This document shows positions 63,008-64,000 of a stretch of DNA of 64,000 nucleotides, piece after piece. Under the pieces are notes generated by a model. The model did not search any database. It saw only the letters and a list, made by a program, of their open reading frames with translations, and was not told the origin of the DNA. Positions within the stretch are counted from its first letter, which is position 1. Every line of letters begins with the position of its first letter. Origin of the DNA: Kribbella steppae (GTDB lineage: Bacteria > Actinomycetota > Actinomycetes > Propionibacteriales > Kribbellaceae); the NCBI RefSeq assembly GCF_004342025.1, contig NZ_SLWN01000012.1:1-64000 (forward strand), written 5' to 3'. The translations under genes were made by a program, and so were the position numbers.

Positions 63008-63988
63008 CTACTCCGGCGGGGGAGTGGGCCGGACGAACTCCGAGACCGGTCGGCGTGGGGTGGAGGACGGCGGGCGGGCGTGGCCGAAGCGGATCACCAT
63101 GTCGGCGAAGCCGGCCTTGCCGGTTGTCCGCTGCACCTCCTGGCGCAGGTCGTCGTACTCGAGCGGCTGGTTCAGGAACGAGGCGGCGACACCGTGACGA
63201 GTCGCCGTCAGCAGGACGCGCTCCAGCGCCAGGCCGGCAGCGACCTGGTCTGCGGGCTCGTCGTGCTCGGTCGACAGCACGGCCAGGTTCGGGTGCTGCT
63301 CGAATGCCGCCTGGGCACGGGTCCGATCCGCTGGCCGGGTCCCCATGTCGCGGAACGCCGTCCGATAGCTGCCGGCTCGGGGCCCGAGTGCGGAGCTCGG
63401 GATGCCGTCGTCCGCACGGTCGCCGCCGACCCAGTGGGCCCGTTCGGCGCGGCGGTGCCAGTCACCGATCTCGCGCAGGTCGGTGTCGAGGAACATGTCG
63501 ACGACGGTCTCGATCTGCTCGGCCGACAGCCAGGTGAGCTCGGCCCCTTCGGCCAGCGCGGCCCTCACCAGGTCGATCCGGGTCTCCTGGGCCAGCGGCG
63601 CGGTCCGGATCGGATCGCGGCTGGTGTGGCGGCGCGGGATCTCTGCGGACAGGTCGAGCAGCTGCTGGTCCGGCGTGTTGCTCGGCTCCAGCACGATCCG
63701 GGCGAGCAGGTCGGGTTCGTCCGCCTCCGGGGCCAGACCGAGCCAGGAGCCGTATCCCAGCGCGGCGGCCGCGCAGCGCAGGTTGAAGGTCGCCGTCCCG
63801 GCCGCGATTCGCATCGCCCGGCCGGTCGGATCCTCCGCCGGCAGTGTGCGGGCTCCGTCCAGGTAGATGTCGATCACCTGGTCGTTCACCTCGAACCGCC
63901 ACGGCTGGGTGTTGTGCATGCTCGGCGCCGCCACCGCCGCGCGCAGCAGTACGTCGATCTGTTCTGCCGACAGCTGGATGTCCGACAT
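63008..63988 (-). CDS. Acg-family nitroreductase-like protein
   Basis: A 326-residue protein of the Acg family, paralogous to 56018-56992. Seen: AAVAAPSMHNTQPWRFEVND, ATFNLRCAAAALGYGSWLGL, PRRHTSRDPIRTAPLA and HGVAASFLNQPLEYDDLRQE. It probably binds FMN; the reaction is unknown. ATG 63988 is 12 bases from the window end, so its promoter is not visible. It ends 89 bases before the universal stress gene on the same strand. Confidence 0.88.
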   Translation of the reverse strand: MSDIQLSAEQIDVLLRAAVAAPSMHNTQPWRFEVNDQVIDIYLDGARTLPAEDPTGRAMRIAAGTATFNLRCAAAALGYGSWLGLAPEADEPDLLARIVLEPSNTPDQQLLDLSAEIPRRHTSRDPIRTAPLAQETRIDLVRAALAEGAELTWLSAEQIETVVDMFLDTDLREIGDWHRRAERAHWVGGDRADDGIPSSALGPRAGSYRTAFRDMGTRPADRTRAQAAFEQHPNLAVLSTEHDEPADQVAAGLALERVLLTATRHGVAASFLNQPLEYDDLRQEVQRTTGKAGFADMVIRFGHARPPSSTPRRPVSEFVRPTPPPE

Positions 63989-64000
63989 GGGGGCCCTCCT

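Overview
The window is about 64 kb of high-GC DNA from an actinobacterium. Codon use, frequent GTG starts, ATGA/GTGA gene overlaps, an Acg-type nitroreductase pair and many two-domain universal stress proteins support this. The protein set would suit the Nocardioides/Kribbella side of the phylum, but that is a guess. I see no rRNA, tRNA, transposase, integrase, phage gene or CRISPR array. It reads as one long chromosomal stress-survival island built from small operons.

Layout. 0-14 kb: a lipoprotein, type II NADH dehydrogenase (ndh), barstar, Hsp20, hemerythrin, a transketolase plus transaldolase-phosphoglucose isomerase fusion, a triple-BON protein, a thioredoxin that has lost its active site, a UBP zinc finger, DUF2267 and DUF1931. 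Between them lie broken copies of genes that are intact further right. 14-21 kb: ion and membrane homeostasis (KhtTU-like antiporter, MscS, MFS, PrsW, DoxX) and a second Hsp20. 21-27.7 kb: a regulatory module (MerR-receiver protein, double KaiC-like ATPase, two LuxR-type AAA regulators). 27.7-38 kb: Dps, DUF1918, a general stress protein, then dnaK-grpE-dnaJ-cbpM-clpB-trx-TrxR-like in tight coupling. 38-44 kb: ordinary metabolic and regulatory genes. 44-64 kb: a hypoxia/dormancy-like block with four two-domain universal stress proteins, phosphoketolase, zinc alcohol dehydrogenase, two Acg-family nitroreductases, CBS-BON, polyphosphate kinase 2, flavodoxin and membrane proteins.

Two regulatory signatures separate the halves. 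Site A, GACTACGCG-N5-GGGATG and variants, precedes at least ten different stress genes between 0 and 30 kb, always pointing at the gene. I do not recognise it. Site B, GGGNCNAAGGTCC, is an imperfect palindrome resembling the DosR/DevR box. It precedes most operons between 47 and 63 kb, about 60-70 bases before the start codon. No dosR/dosS gene is in the window.

The left block and the 27-38 kb block share the order DUF1918 - Hsp20 - ... - thioredoxin - TrxR-like, but in each block different members are broken. This looks like an old segmental duplication followed by reciprocal gene loss. Together the genes would protect proteins (chaperones, Clp), DNA and iron (Dps), redox state (thioredoxins, flavodoxin, nitroreductases) and energy supply (NDH-2, phosphoketolase, PPK2) under stress or low oxygen.
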